Position numbers and translations under genes: made by a program
DNA from: Chloroflexota bacterium
Lineage (GTDB): Bacteria > Chloroflexota > UBA11872
DNA: 35,124 nucleotides
Assembly (NCBI GenBank): GCA_026707585.1
Contig: JAPOWQ010000054.1
Coordinates: forward strand, 1 to 35,124
Direction of reading: 5' to 3'
Shown here: positions 1-9,126 of the stretch, in pieces
Layout of the letters: the number at the start of each line of letters is the position of its first letter
How positions within the stretch are numbered: the first letter of the stretch is position 1
The notes under the pieces: generated by a model
Told to the model about the DNA's origin: nothing
Databases searched by the model: none
The model's input: the letters and a program-made list of their open reading frames with translations, nothing else

Positions 1-2287
1 AGCGAGAGAGTTTGGCCAGCGCGTGACGCATCTCAGGATATGGCCTGGCGTGTCGCCACCAAAACCTACGACGCGGCTTGCGCTGACTCTGCACGGAAGC
101 TGCATAGGCTGGATGGACACGCTCCTGAATCCAGCGGAACGGCTCCTCGTACAACGCAGCGTCGCCCTCGGACATTGTCCAACCGAAATCGACGATCCAT
201 TTTCCCGCCGAACGCCGAGTTAGGTCGACGCCATTTGTCCATGGCTTCAGCACATCGCCGTTGGTTCTACCGTTCGGATTCGCCGGTAAGCCAAGCCACT
301 CCCGAGCCTTGTCGCCCTCTATATCAAAGGGGCCGCCCTTCTCGTCGCCTCGGAAGGCCACGCCGACGTTTGCAGACAGTCGCTGAACGTTCGTGAGATC
401 AACGCCGACACGGCCAGTTCGGGCTGTCAGATCGGTGAAGATTTCGTCGACGGGCTGACCGTCGAGTCTTGCACCTGTTAGGTAATAGTCGTCAGTGCGC
501 GCAAAGCAAATCAAAGACACTCTTACGGCTGCTCCCTCAACCACCCATGGCTCGTCACTCCGCGCCTCAAAGATCCGTCGCGACTTCGTAGCTGCCTGAA
601 GAGCTTGCCGGTTCGCGCCGCCACGAATCGAGTTGGTCGCGACAAGTCCAACTCTCTTGGCCTTGCCTGATTCAATCTGTTCACCTGCCTTGACGAACCA
701 GTAGCAGACCAAGTCAGCTGCTCCAGACACGCGTCCGGCGTATATTGCGGACATACGGGACACGTAGCCTTCGCCGAGACCAGCGATTAGCCGGTTGCCG
801 CCCAAGAACGGCGGATTCCCAATCACTACATCTGCCTCCGGCCACTCTGGCTCCTGCCCCTCCGGCGTTAGCACCGCGTCCCGGCACTCGATCGTGTCCA
901 GCGGCTTCAGAATCGGGTCGCGGTCCTCGCTGAACCCATGCCGCCGCATCCACTGGATCTCCCCGATCCATACCGACACTCGCGCCAGTTCCGCCGCGTA
1001 CGGGTTCAGCTCAATGCCCTTCACATTGGCTGGACCCACCGCCGGAAACGGCGGCTGCAACCCCAGCCTCTGCGCCTCCACCCGTATTCGATGTTCCAAG
1101 TCTTTCAGTTCGTGCAGCGCCAGGTGCAGGAAATTGCCGGACCCGCAGGCCGGGTCCAGCACCCGGAACTCTGCCAGCCGCTCCAGGAAGTCCCGCAGCT
1201 GCTTGGAGGCCCGCTGACGCCAGCGGCTGGCGGCCTGCGGCGTCGTGGCCTTGGACTCCCGGCTGAGTAGGGCGACTAACTCATCATTGGTCGACGCCCA
1301 CTCCGCCAGCCAAGGTCGCACAATCACCGGATCCACAATCTGCATGATCTTGTCGCGGTCGGTGTAATGCGCGCCCAACTGCGAGCGCTTATCAGGGTCC
1401 AGTCCCCGTTCGAACAGCGTGCCCAGGATCGACGGGTCGATCTCTGACCAGTCCAGCCCCGCCGCCTCCCGCACTGCGTTGACCTGCGGCCGATCCAGTG
1501 GCAGCGACGTGTCGTCGTCGAACAGCCCGCCGTTGAACCACGCCACCTCCTCGAACCCGACCGTCCCGCCGTCTTGCATGGCCGCGAACAGGCTGCGCGC
1601 CATCCCGGCAAACCGCTCAGGCTGTTGCCGCGCCTGGTCCAGCATCCGGCGGAACATCTGGTCCGGCAGCAGCCCCACGTCCTCGGCGAACATGCAGAAC
1701 ACCAGCCTGTTGACGAAATGCGCCACGGTCTGCGGGTCGTACCCTCGCTCCCGCAGCCCCTGCGCCAGTTCGGCAAAGGTCGCCGCCGCCTTCTCGGTCA
1801 GCGCCTGCCGCGTCTGCTCCGGCTTCAGCCTTTCGGGGTCGCTGAACGACCATTTCAGCAGGTTGCGCGTGTCGAGGTCGTCCAGCTCGTAGATCGTGAA
1901 GTCATGGACCGTGCTGACGCTGTTGGTCCAGTTCGTTCGAATCCGGAAGTTTCGGATGTCGGAGACGATCAGCAGCGGCGGGTTGTCCAGCGCGGAGGCG
2001 TACTGCCGCAGCTGCTGAAACGCTGCGTCCAGGTCCTTGCCGGGACTCTTGTACTCCCAGGCGAAGTGCCCCCGCTTCCACACGTCCGCCCAGCCGCCGC
2101 CGCCGCTGTCCTTCTGGGCCTCCCGCTCGAAGCAGTACCAGTCGCCCTCGGGATCAGCCTCGATCGGCGTTGGCTCGCCGAGCAGCCGGCACAGGTCGAT
2201 GAAGTGGGATTGCGCGACGGCTTTCTCGGTCTGGGTGACCGGGCTCCACCGTCTGATGAACTCGCTAGGCGTCAGGCCCTTGACCAT
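1..2287 (-). CDS. MmeI-like (Type IIL) restriction-modification enzyme, C-terminus cut by the window edge
   Basis: A single polypeptide expected to both cut DNA and methylate adenine (N6) at its recognition site, using SAM. The frame is open from ATG at 2287 to the window edge, giving 762 codons. In order I see: an N-terminal PD-(D/E)XK-like segment with WEYKSPGKDL near residues 76-85; a helical region; GAHYT before the methyltransferase; motif I as LDPACGSGNF; and catalytic motif IV as NPPF. Near the edge, RRRFWWRHARP resembles the WW/RP segment of the target-recognition part of MmeI relatives. MmeI is about 920 residues, so roughly 150 residues probably lie outside. No separate nuclease or specificity gene is needed in this family. 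The frame was followed to the edge and seems intact. Family assignment is strong; target sequence and activity are unknown. Confidence 0.88.
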   Translation of the reverse strand, partial: MVKGLTPSEFIRRWSPVTQTEKAVAQSHFIDLCRLLGEPTPIEADPEGDWYCFEREAQKDSGGGGWADVWKRGHFAWEYKSPGKDLDAAFQQLRQYASALDNPPLLIVSDIRNFRIRTNWTNSVSTVHDFTIYELDDLDTRNLLKWSFSDPERLKPEQTRQALTEKAAATFAELAQGLRERGYDPQTVAHFVNRLVFCMFAEDVGLLPDQMFRRMLDQARQQPERFAGMARSLFAAMQDGGTVGFEEVAWFNGGLFDDDTSLPLDRPQVNAVREAAGLDWSEIDPSILGTLFERGLDPDKRSQLGAHYTDRDKIMQIVDPVIVRPWLAEWASTNDELVALLSRESKATTPQAASRWRQRASKQLRDFLERLAEFRVLDPACGSGNFLHLALHELKDLEHRIRVEAQRLGLQPPFPAVGPANVKGIELNPYAAELARVSVWIGEIQWMRRHGFSEDRDPILKPLDTIECRDAVLTPEGQEPEWPEADVVIGNPPFLGGNRLIAGLGEGYVSRMSAIYAGRVSGAADLVCYWFVKAGEQIESGKAKRVGLVATNSIRGGANRQALQAATKSRRIFEARSDEPWVVEGAAVRVSLICFARTDDYYLTGARLDGQPVDEIFTDLTARTGRVGVDLTNVQRLSANVGVAFRGDEKGGPFDIEGDKAREWLGLPANPNGRTNGDVLKPWTNGVDLTRRSAGKWIVDFGWTMSEGDAALYEEPFRWIQERVHPAYAASVQSQRKPRRRFWWRHARPYPEMRHALAKLSR

Positions 2288-2296
2288 GGCGTGTCC

Positions 2297-2797
2297 TCAC
2301 TGCGGCGGCAGGGCGTGGATCCCCCGGTATTTTGCCTCGAACCGCACGCCGGCGGCGGAGGGGCTATCGGCGAATGCGGGGTACTTCGTGCGATTCGGGA
2401 TCCCCATCCAAGCATCGGAGACAGGTGCTGTGACTGGCTCGGACGCCCGCCATTCCACGAACCAGGCGTCGAACTGCGCTGGGCATCGGCATTGCCCATC
2501 GATGGGCGTGCTACTCGAGCCGTGCAGCGGCCGGGGACTCGGTCGTCGACCGAATCCAGTTGCAGCTGCGCACACTCCCAAGTGGACCACAAAGGATGGC
2601 AGTTCAAGGTCAGGATCCGGATGGCGGCCCTCATCCCCAACGCCGGTACTGACTGATAAAATAGCGATGTCGCCGATAGGCGACGGATGGATGAGATTCA
2701 GTCGGACGTTGGGCACTAGCCTTTGCGTCAGCGGTGGCGCCGGCCAGTGCACGAACAGAAGTGACGAGCAGGGAGGACCGCAGCAGGCGGACGACAC
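2297..2797 (-). CDS. Possible hypothetical protein just upstream of the MmeI-like gene
   Basis: An open frame that ends 9 bases before the MmeI-like start codon, on the same strand. The last third (for example FVEWRASEP and VRFEAKYRGIHALPPQ) has codons rich in third-position G/C, as in the neighbouring real genes. The first half looks less protein-like (many Pro, Arg, Ser and Cys), so the true start may lie well inside, or only a remnant is left. I recognise no family. Proximity to the restriction gene suggests co-transcription, but nothing shows a functional link. It could also be a chance open frame in GC-rich DNA. Confidence 0.3.
   Translation of the reverse strand: MSSACCGPPCSSLLFVHWPAPPLTQRLVPNVRLNLIHPSPIGDIAILSVSTGVGDEGRHPDPDLELPSFVVHLGVCAAATGFGRRPSPRPLHGSSSTPIDGQCRCPAQFDAWFVEWRASEPVTAPVSDAWMGIPNRTKYPAFADSPSAAGVRFEAKYRGIHALPPQ
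2669..2684 (-). terminator. Short hairpin, terminator-like on the minus strand
   Basis: GTCGCC and GGCGAC form a 6-bp stem around a 4-base loop. On the minus strand the stem is followed by a T-rich stretch (ATCGCTATTTTATC). It lies about 540 bases beyond the prepilin peptidase gene in the direction of transcription, so it could end the pilus operon. The stem is short and the T run imperfect. Confidence 0.2.
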
Positions 2798-3219
2798 CTT
2801 GAGGGACTAGTGGCCTTCGGGATTTGCCGTTCCGAGCCCGCCCGCGTTGCCAACCAAACTAGAAGCCCTCCCGAGTCCGATGCGTCCGACCTTCCCAAGC
2901 CCGTCCAGAGAAGACCGCCGGCATCGCCGGCTGGCACCGACCTCAGACGTGGGCGCGAGACACAGATGCACTGCAGGCATTGCCCATTGCCACTCTGGAC
3001 CCGATACCACCCGCCACGCACACCTTGCGCACCCGGCACGGCGGCTGCCGGACCGCGGGCGTGGCGCGAGGGGAGGAACGCTGGATGTCGCGACTCACCG
3101 CGAAATCGCGAAACTTGCCCATCGACTTCCGTTAGGAGCGGGGAACGCGATCGCTGGTCGCGACCATCAGCTTCGCCCGCTGGCTGTCGCGTCGGCCGGC
3201 CAAGCGTTCGCGACGCCCG
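2798..3219. other. No convincing gene
   Basis: Open frames exist on both strands but their translations are rich in Arg, Pro and Ser with no motif, as expected by chance in GC-rich DNA. This is probably the 3' untranslated region of the pilus operon plus spacer. Confidence 0.5.
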
Positions 3220-3669
3220 CTAGCCAACGGCGGAGTTGAGCGCGACGGCAGCGTGGCCCGCCGTGCCCAGGGCAAGACAGGGCGCGAACGCTATCACCCG
3301 TTCGCTGGTCCTGCGACATCGGACTATCTGGACAGTCAGCGCGACCGCTGCAGCCGCAATGGCGAGGCCGATGACAGCAAGGACACCCGACACACCTGCG
3401 CTCATGCCCACAACCCCCACGAGCTTGATGTCGCCGAACCCAACAGAGTCACGGGCGATGAACCGCGGGAGAGCGAGCGTTCCCATCCCTAGACCACTGC
3501 CGGCCAAGGCATCCGGCCACCGGCCGCTAGTCGTGGCCAGCGCGGCAGCCGCCACCAAGCCCACGACGATGAGGCCATTCGAAATGCGCCGCTCCCGGAC
3601 ATCCGTTACTGAGGCCGCCAGCGTGACTGCCAGGGCAGCCAGCAACCCCAGCAGGTAGGGGTCAGCCAA
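3220..3669 (-). CDS. Prepilin peptidase, A24 family (TadV/CpaA type)
   Basis: Inner-membrane aspartic protease that removes the leader from Flp-type prepilins. The 149-residue length fits the short TadV/CpaA form without the methylase domain. The two catalytic aspartates are visible: D23 in DVRERR, next to the first membrane helix, and D80 in GFGDIK, matching the GxGD motif. Several hydrophobic segments are present, for example around residues 5-20, 33-45 and 83-112. The start is TTG at 3669, overlapping the end of tadC by 8 bases, which argues for translational coupling. It is the last gene of the pilus operon. Its substrates are presumably the Flp-like pilin and the two TadE/G-like proteins encoded upstream. 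Confidence 0.85.
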   Translation of the reverse strand: MADPYLLGLLAALAVTLAASVTDVRERRISNGLIVVGLVAAAALATTSGRWPDALAGSGLGMGTLALPRFIARDSVGFGDIKLVGVVGMSAGVSGVLAVIGLAIAAAAVALTVQIVRCRRTSERVIAFAPCLALGTAGHAAVALNSAVG

Positions 3670-4579
3670 AGAGCCCTGCCGCGATGCTCAAAAGCATGGG
3701 CACGAAAATCAGCAGCATGAACGCCGGGAGAAAGCAGATCGCAATGACGAGCTGCGCCTTCGCCTCTTGCGAGGCCACCTCGGCGTCGATGGCATTCTGA
3801 CGTTGCGCGCGCAGGCCGACCTCGTGTTGGTCGAGCACGGTGTCGAGCTCACCGCCCAGGCGGCGTGCCTGCTTGAGCGCCAGGACAAACGCCTCGAACT
3901 CCGGCGAGCCGAGCCGGTCGGCGGCCTCTTGAAGCGCCACCGTCAGCGGCACACCCAAGCCGTAGGTCGCCATGGTGCGCCGGATCTCGCGGACAAGCGC
4001 GGTGGATGCGGCGTCCGAACTCTCATCCTCCACCAGCACGTGCAGTGCACGCTCCACGCCCATGCCCGTGCCGATCAGTCCTCGCAACTCCGCGATCACG
4101 TCCGGCACTTCGGCCAGAATCTGCTTGCGCCGCGACCTCTTGCGGGCGTCAATGACCAGCGTCGGCAGCACGAACCCCACGAGTCCGCCAATGGGCGCAC
4201 CCACCATCATGGCCGGAACCCACGGGACGAGGAGTCCGAGTGCGCCGCCGATTGACGCACCAGCCACGAGCTTTATCCCAACGACAGTCCGGGGTGTGAC
4301 CCAGGCACTTTCGAAGCCGGCGTCCCGTAAGTCCTGGGCACGCACGAGGTGATGCGAGTAGCCGAGCCGGTGCCCGAAAGTCTCGAGCAGCATCCCGGCC
4401 ACATTCAAGGGTCCGGCCGGCGCCCGAGCCGTGGTGTCAGAGCCAGCCCGCGTCAGTCGGACGACACGCCGGTGGCGGGCCCCGCCAAAGACATCCGCAA
4501 GCAGCGTGAGCCCCGAGACCGCAAGGATCATCGTCGCGCTCGCAGCCGTGGCGGCGGCGATCGTCGGCAGGCTGATCAC
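3662..4579 (-). CDS. tadC: Tad pilus inner-membrane platform protein TadC (T2SF domain)
   Basis: One of the two platform proteins that sit over the TadA motor in the cytoplasmic membrane and support pilin extrusion. The 305 residues hold an N-terminal hydrophobic segment (about 14-30), two more at about 98-140, the cytoplasmic T2SF helix bundle from about 155 (EVPDVIAELRGLIGTG) and a strong C-terminal membrane helix with the ICFLPAFMLLIFVPMLL stretch. GTG at 4579 overlaps the tadB stop as GTGA, indicating coupling. Calling this one TadC and its partner TadB rests on gene order after TadA and the typical longer linker. Confidence 0.85.
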   Translation of the reverse strand: MISLPTIAAATAASATMILAVSGLTLLADVFGGARHRRVVRLTRAGSDTTARAPAGPLNVAGMLLETFGHRLGYSHHLVRAQDLRDAGFESAWVTPRTVVGIKLVAGASIGGALGLLVPWVPAMMVGAPIGGLVGFVLPTLVIDARKRSRRKQILAEVPDVIAELRGLIGTGMGVERALHVLVEDESSDAASTALVREIRRTMATYGLGVPLTVALQEAADRLGSPEFEAFVLALKQARRLGGELDTVLDQHEVGLRAQRQNAIDAEVASQEAKAQLVIAICFLPAFMLLIFVPMLLSIAAGLFG

Positions 4580-5442
4580 GGCCGACCCCGAGTAAAGCGG
4601 TGCCAGAGCAGCAGACCTCCGAGCTCACACAGCACCGCACTCGGCAGCAGCACGTATTGTCCCAGCGGCTGATCCATGACCGTGAAGGACGCCGGGTTGG
4701 TCCAGCGCAGATAGACATGAATGATCGGAACAGCCAGCGCCACGACGAATATCTGAATCCGCAGCCCTCGGGTTTTGGCTCGCAGATCGTCCTTTGCGCG
4801 GAGGTTGGCGGCGATCGTGCCCTCAAGGCCGTCAAGTGCCGTCACCGCTCGCCGACCGGCTACGCCGTGTTCGATGGCGCGCGCCAGAACACGATAGGCC
4901 AGTCGCAGGTTGCGGCCAGGCGTTCGCGCCGCAACGACGGCGAGCGACGCATGCAGGGGCCGATCAAGCCGAAAGCGACTGGTGATCCAGGCCAGGTCAT
5001 CCTGAACCTGGGCGGTGGCCACGCCCTCGGCTGCCGCCCGGAGCGCCTCGATATACGTGGCGCCCGCGCGCAGATGCGCGCTCAAGTGGCGAAGCAGAAC
5101 CAGCGCCTCGCGATCAGCACGGGCACGGGCATTCCCAACAGTTGCGCGTAGGACGAGAATGGGCGCGATCGTCCCGGCAACTGCGCCGAGCATCGCCGCG
5201 GGCATCGCCACCAGCCCGCCGATGAGTCCACCTAGCGCCACGGCCACAGCATTGAGCAGCACGAAGGTATGGGGCGCGATCCGGATACCCGCTTCTTGCA
5301 GTTGGGTGCCAAGCCCAACAAAGCGTCGGTTCCTTGCGACCGCTGTCGCGGTCGCGGAGCTCCGAGGCGCGGGGGCGAGCGCCAGCGCCAGGGCAACGAG
5401 TCCGGCCGCAACACAACCGGCAGCGATCAGGGAAGCAATCAT
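4576..5442 (-). CDS. tadB: Tad pilus inner-membrane platform protein TadB (T2SF domain)
   Basis: Partner of TadC in the pilus platform. The 288 residues start with a hydrophobic helix (2-24), followed by a membrane pair at about 60-100. The T2SF domain starts near residue 108, with REALVLLRHLSAHLRAGATY giving the typical first helices, and membrane helices follow at the C-terminus. The ATG at 5442 shares its A with the tadA stop codon (TGATG), so translation is almost certainly coupled. Gene order TadA-TadB-TadC is the conserved order in Tad systems. Confidence 0.85.
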   Translation of the reverse strand: MIASLIAAGCVAAGLVALALALAPAPRSSATATAVARNRRFVGLGTQLQEAGIRIAPHTFVLLNAVAVALGGLIGGLVAMPAAMLGAVAGTIAPILVLRATVGNARARADREALVLLRHLSAHLRAGATYIEALRAAAEGVATAQVQDDLAWITSRFRLDRPLHASLAVVAARTPGRNLRLAYRVLARAIEHGVAGRRAVTALDGLEGTIAANLRAKDDLRAKTRGLRIQIFVVALAVPIIHVYLRWTNPASFTVMDQPLGQYVLLPSAVLCELGGLLLWHRFTRGRP

Positions 5443-6794
5443 CAGACAACGCCGTGCAACCGCAGCTTGGTCTGGACTGCGGATCCCGGCTCATAGGCCT
5501 CTGACGCCTGAAATATCACGCCGACACCGCCGGACGCCCGCTCGGCGGTGAAGACGGGCCGCAGGTCGTAGGTCCCCGCGTCCGTGATCCCGGCAAGCTC
5601 CGCAACTTCAAGCACGACGCGTTGCCCGCCGGCTAGACGCCCAACATGAAGCACGAGATCAAATGCGCGTGCAATGGGCTCCCGGAGCTCGGGAATGGTC
5701 ACAGCCCGATACTCGCGACGGACCAGCGTCTCGAGTCGGACCAGGGCATCGGCCGCACCGTTGGCGTGAATGGTCGTTCCCGATCCGGCGTGACCTGTGT
5801 TGAGTGCCTCCAGGCAGACGTAGGCCTCGCGCGGACTGCGGATCTCGCCAACCACCAGTCGATCTGGCCGCATGCGAAGCGCATTGGCGACCAGGTCGGC
5901 CACCGAGACCGTGCGGTCCTGGTAATCGACCGCCCGGTGGCCGTGCACGCACTGCAGGCGAACGGTGTGTCCGCGCTCGGGCACGGCCAACTCCGTGGTG
6001 TCCTCGATGATAATCACGCGCTCGCTCAGGGGAGTGAGCGCCAGCAGACTGGCCAGCAGCGTCGTCTTCCCGGCACCGGTGGCTCCGGCGATCAGCAGAT
6101 TCAGCCGGGCGCGGACGGCGGTGGCCAGGAACGATGCCATGGCCTCGCTCAATCCGCCGGCAGCTACCCAGTCGGTCGGCGCCGCCTCGGCCTCGTCGAG
6201 CCCATCCGTGTCGGTGTGCTCGCGCCGAAGGGCCATTCGCACGCGCCGGTGCTTCCGAACGGAGAGGCAGGGGCCGCCGACGGGTGCGATCACGAGATTC
6301 GCCCGGCTCCCGTCGGCCATGCGCGCATCCACGCAGGGACTCTCCAACGACAGGTGGCGTCCAACCAGGGCCGCGATCTTCTCCATCAGCGCCGCGAGGT
6401 GCTGGACATCGCGAAACCGGACCGGCGTAGCCTCGAGCCGACCGCGGCGTTCCACCCAGATGTCGGTCGGCCCGTTGACGAGCACATCGGTAACGTGGGG
6501 ATCGGCCATCAGTGTCGCGAGCGGGCCGAGTCCGGCGAGCTCGTCGGAGAGCCGCCGAACCAACCCCGGGTCAGGCACCGCCCGGGGGAAGATCTCAGCC
6601 AGATGGGCATGAATGACCGCCTCGATGCGCGCGGTCCGATCTGGCACCGGGCTGAACGGATCCAGCACCTGCGGGTCCAGCGACGTCACCAGCCGCTCCC
6701 GCACCCGAGCCAAGAACGACTCATCGCCGAGCAGATCGGTTGGCGACTCGAGGGCAAGGTGCCCGTGCAGCGCCAGGTCGCTCGTGCCCGTCAT
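5442..6794 (-). CDS. tadA: Tad pilus assembly ATPase TadA (CpaF family)
   Basis: Cytoplasmic hexameric secretion ATPase that powers Flp pilus assembly. Its 450 residues match the family. Visible motifs: an N-terminal domain with DVLVNGPTDIWVERRGRL at about 103-120; Walker A GATGAGKT at 237-244; the Asp box around IIIEDTTEL (261-269); Walker B region VVGEIRSPREA (314-324); and the His box NTGHAGSGTTIHAN at 332-345. All key residues are present. ATG at 6794 overlaps the end of the CpaB gene by 4 bases. CpaF/TadA is closely related to VirB11, but the flanking TadB/TadC genes settle the assignment. Confidence 0.93.
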   Translation of the reverse strand: MTGTSDLALHGHLALESPTDLLGDESFLARVRERLVTSLDPQVLDPFSPVPDRTARIEAVIHAHLAEIFPRAVPDPGLVRRLSDELAGLGPLATLMADPHVTDVLVNGPTDIWVERRGRLEATPVRFRDVQHLAALMEKIAALVGRHLSLESPCVDARMADGSRANLVIAPVGGPCLSVRKHRRVRMALRREHTDTDGLDEAEAAPTDWVAAGGLSEAMASFLATAVRARLNLLIAGATGAGKTTLLASLLALTPLSERVIIIEDTTELAVPERGHTVRLQCVHGHRAVDYQDRTVSVADLVANALRMRPDRLVVGEIRSPREAYVCLEALNTGHAGSGTTIHANGAADALVRLETLVRREYRAVTIPELREPIARAFDLVLHVGRLAGGQRVVLEVAELAGITDAGTYDLRPVFTAERASGGVGVIFQASEAYEPGSAVQTKLRLHGVV

Positions 6795-7516
6795 GGGATG
6801 GACCGCGTGGTTTGACTTTCGTTCGACAGTCCGCTGCCCGGTGGCTCATCAAGTCGTTGCGTGAGAACAAAGATGCCCGTCGGAATACGGGCCACGTAGC
6901 GCGGCACGTCAATCGCCGGCACGGCCAGGACGGCGGCACCGATGCGAACGGCCGCCCGACGGCTGAGCCCCTCGCCGTCGGATGGAATCTGGAGCGGCTC
7001 GCCGCGGTCGCTGCGCAGTTCCACCAGCAGGACGCCACGGCCAAGGATCTCAACCTGGTGGGGCGTCGCTGCCGAAGCTCGTTCGCCAGCAGCTGGATCA
7101 GGACTGGCAACCAGAACGTCGACGATCTGGGATGCCGGCACCACGCCGCCGAGGGCGCGAACGGCATCCACCGGGATCGCGACAAGGGCGTAGTCGGGCG
7201 GAATCTGCGCCGCATGCGCCAACAGGGCCGCACGGCGCGAGTCGGCCAGTTGACCGCCAACGATGTACTGACCCTTGGGAATCGGTCCCGTGGCATAGGC
7301 CCCCGCGGCTGCCTCAACCGAGGCGAATGCACCGGATGGCCGCGCCGCGGGGTTAATGCTCTGGAGCTCCAGCTTGTCCGGTGTGAGGGGCTCGCCCAAC
7401 GCGAGCGGACGAGCCGCGACCACGACGGTTGCGATCTGCATGCTCCGATACACCAGGACGCCGGCGACGAGCCCGAGGAGCAGACCTACCGCAAGAAACC
7501 AATGCCGTCTCATCAT
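6791..7516 (-). CDS. cpaB: CpaB/RcpC-like pilus assembly protein (SAF domain)
   Basis: A membrane-anchored extracytoplasmic protein. CpaB/RcpC members sit between the inner-membrane machine and the cell exterior in Tad systems. The 241-residue protein has an N-terminal membrane helix (about 6-23) followed at once by a SAF-like domain (VVVAARPLALGEPLTPDKLE, 31-50, continuing to about 90). The second half carries AIPVDAVRALGGVVPASQIVDVL, the usual CpaB continuation. The start is ATG at 7516, overlapping the TGA of the preceding gene; a second ATG at 7513 is possible. In diderms CpaB works with the secretin, which I do not find here. Confidence 0.82.
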   Translation of the reverse strand: MMRRHWFLAVGLLLGLVAGVLVYRSMQIATVVVAARPLALGEPLTPDKLELQSINPAARPSGAFASVEAAAGAYATGPIPKGQYIVGGQLADSRRAALLAHAAQIPPDYALVAIPVDAVRALGGVVPASQIVDVLVASPDPAAGERASAATPHQVEILGRGVLLVELRSDRGEPLQIPSDGEGLSRRAAVRIGAAVLAVPAIDVPRYVARIPTGIFVLTQRLDEPPGSGLSNESQTTRSIP

Positions 7517-9123
7517 TCGTTCTCCCACGTGGTTGCGCCCTGAAACCGCACCGTGACCGCGATCGACGCGTGCATATCGAAGCGCCGGACCACGCCGTCG
7601 CTGTAGCTGACACGGATTCGAGCCCGAAGATGGATCGTGTACGGGTCGAGCCGGCCATGCACGACGGGCGTCACGTCGTTCCACTGGAATCGCAGGCGCT
7701 CGTTGGGTCTGCCCGTGTCGCCCGGGCGGGTGCCGCCGGGTCGATCGTTCACCCCGCGAACAAAGGTCCACTGCTCCAGCTCGACGCGCGCGGACGGATC
7801 GGTGGCCGGTGGCTGGACATCCGGTCGTACCCAGAGGTCAATCGGCGCGCCTCGAAGCACCTCGATAGACCGAAATCCCGCGTCGTCAGCAGCCATGGCC
7901 GATCCCGCGAGCACCGGCGCCACACGAATGGTGCCCGACGGCGGATCGTGGGCCGGCGTGGGCGATTTCGTCGGGGTCGGCGGTGGTTTCGGCGTGGACG
8001 TGGGTCCCGGCCGCCGGGTGGGCGTCGACACGGGTTCCGGATCGCCTGTCGGCGTCGGATCAACCTGCAGGCCGTCGGGTCCGTTCCCCGGCGAATCATG
8101 GTCCGGATCTCCGACCACGGGATCGGCGACCGGCGACGTCGGCGTCGGTGTTGCCGTCGGTCCAGCGTCGCTCTCGGGCGTCGGCGTCGGCAGGGCACCC
8201 GTCGTAAGCAGTACACGATCGTCCTGGAAGAAGACGATGCTCGTCGGCACAAAGCACCCATGACGCTTTCGATAGTTCTGGTAAAACGTGCCCGCGAGCA
8301 GTTGGCCGTTCACGTCCCGCTTGCGGCCGTTGAAGGCGGCGCCGTCGTATGGACTGCTGGCGCCCTTGCTGTAGCTGCCGAGATCCACCGCATACAGATC
8401 GTTCGGACGATTGTCGGTCACGGTCCCGTAGTAGATGCCGGTCTCAGATTCCTCGACCTTTGTGCCGGCGTAGTAGTTCGTCACCTTGTAGATACCGCGT
8501 GGAATCCGGCAGTTTGGGCGCGGCGTCGCATCCGGGACGGGCGTCGGCCTGGGATGGGGAAGGGCAACCCAACGGCGACGTGTCTCATAGTGGCCCGGCG
8601 ACACGACGACCCGCCGAGTCTCGTAATAGCCCGCCAGCCAGCGCCGGTCCGTCGTCCACCGGCCGGGCACCCACACCGTGGTTGTCTCCTCGCGTTGCTC
8701 TGTGATCCAGGAGCCGTGGTCTTGCCACTGGGAGGTGTTGACCCAGACTTTCTGAAGCGCCCAGCGCGAGGTGTCGACCCAGACGAAGTCAATCCCGGTA
8801 TCGTCGTCGTCGTCCAGCTCTGCCCAGTAGCCACTCTTGATCCACTGCAGGCGCTCCACCCAGTGGCCCGACACCACCCACACCATCCGCGATTGCCAGA
8901 CCCGCTCCTCGACCATGCGAATCCGGGTGTCCCAGCGTCCCGGAACCCAGACGCTGTGATCTTCCCAGCGGCCTGGAACCCAGACACTTCGGTCTTCGAT
9001 CACGGGCTCCACCCAGACCCTCTCGGTCTCCCAGATGCCGTGATCTGCCCTTGCCTTTGCGACAACGCACATAGTCAACAGGAGACCGACGGTCGCTGCC
9101 AGCCACAATTCCGTGCGCCACAT
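7513..9123 (-). CDS. Large secreted protein with WxxGxW-like repeats and Thr/Pro linkers
   Basis: A probably exported 536-residue protein of unknown function inside the pilus operon. Residues 1-26 form a signal peptide ending ARA. From about 28 to 187 there are repeated aromatic units of the kind VWVPGRW, VWVVSGHW, WIKSGYW, VWVPGRW and RWLAGYY, spaced by charged segments, matching the WxxGxW repeat seen in secreted bacterial proteins. A short Pro-rich hinge (190-204) leads to a central domain (about 205-310) with two cysteines. A long PTPTP-type linker (about 320-400) and a C-terminal beta-rich domain of about 130 residues follow. The gene starts 3 bases after the previous stop and overlaps cpaB. 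Its place suggests a surface or pilus-associated role such as an adhesin or tip protein (inference). Confidence 0.7.
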   Translation of the reverse strand: MWRTELWLAATVGLLLTMCVVAKARADHGIWETERVWVEPVIEDRSVWVPGRWEDHSVWVPGRWDTRIRMVEERVWQSRMVWVVSGHWVERLQWIKSGYWAELDDDDDTGIDFVWVDTSRWALQKVWVNTSQWQDHGSWITEQREETTTVWVPGRWTTDRRWLAGYYETRRVVVSPGHYETRRRWVALPHPRPTPVPDATPRPNCRIPRGIYKVTNYYAGTKVEESETGIYYGTVTDNRPNDLYAVDLGSYSKGASSPYDGAAFNGRKRDVNGQLLAGTFYQNYRKRHGCFVPTSIVFFQDDRVLLTTGALPTPTPESDAGPTATPTPTSPVADPVVGDPDHDSPGNGPDGLQVDPTPTGDPEPVSTPTRRPGPTSTPKPPPTPTKSPTPAHDPPSGTIRVAPVLAGSAMAADDAGFRSIEVLRGAPIDLWVRPDVQPPATDPSARVELEQWTFVRGVNDRPGGTRPGDTGRPNERLRFQWNDVTPVVHGRLDPYTIHLRARIRVSYSDGVVRRFDMHASIAVTVRFQGATTWENE

Positions 9124-9126
9124 CGG

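Noticed and set aside
1574-2656. Long plus-strand frame of 360 codons
   Set aside because: Antisense shadow of the MmeI-like gene, whose motifs are unambiguous on the minus strand.
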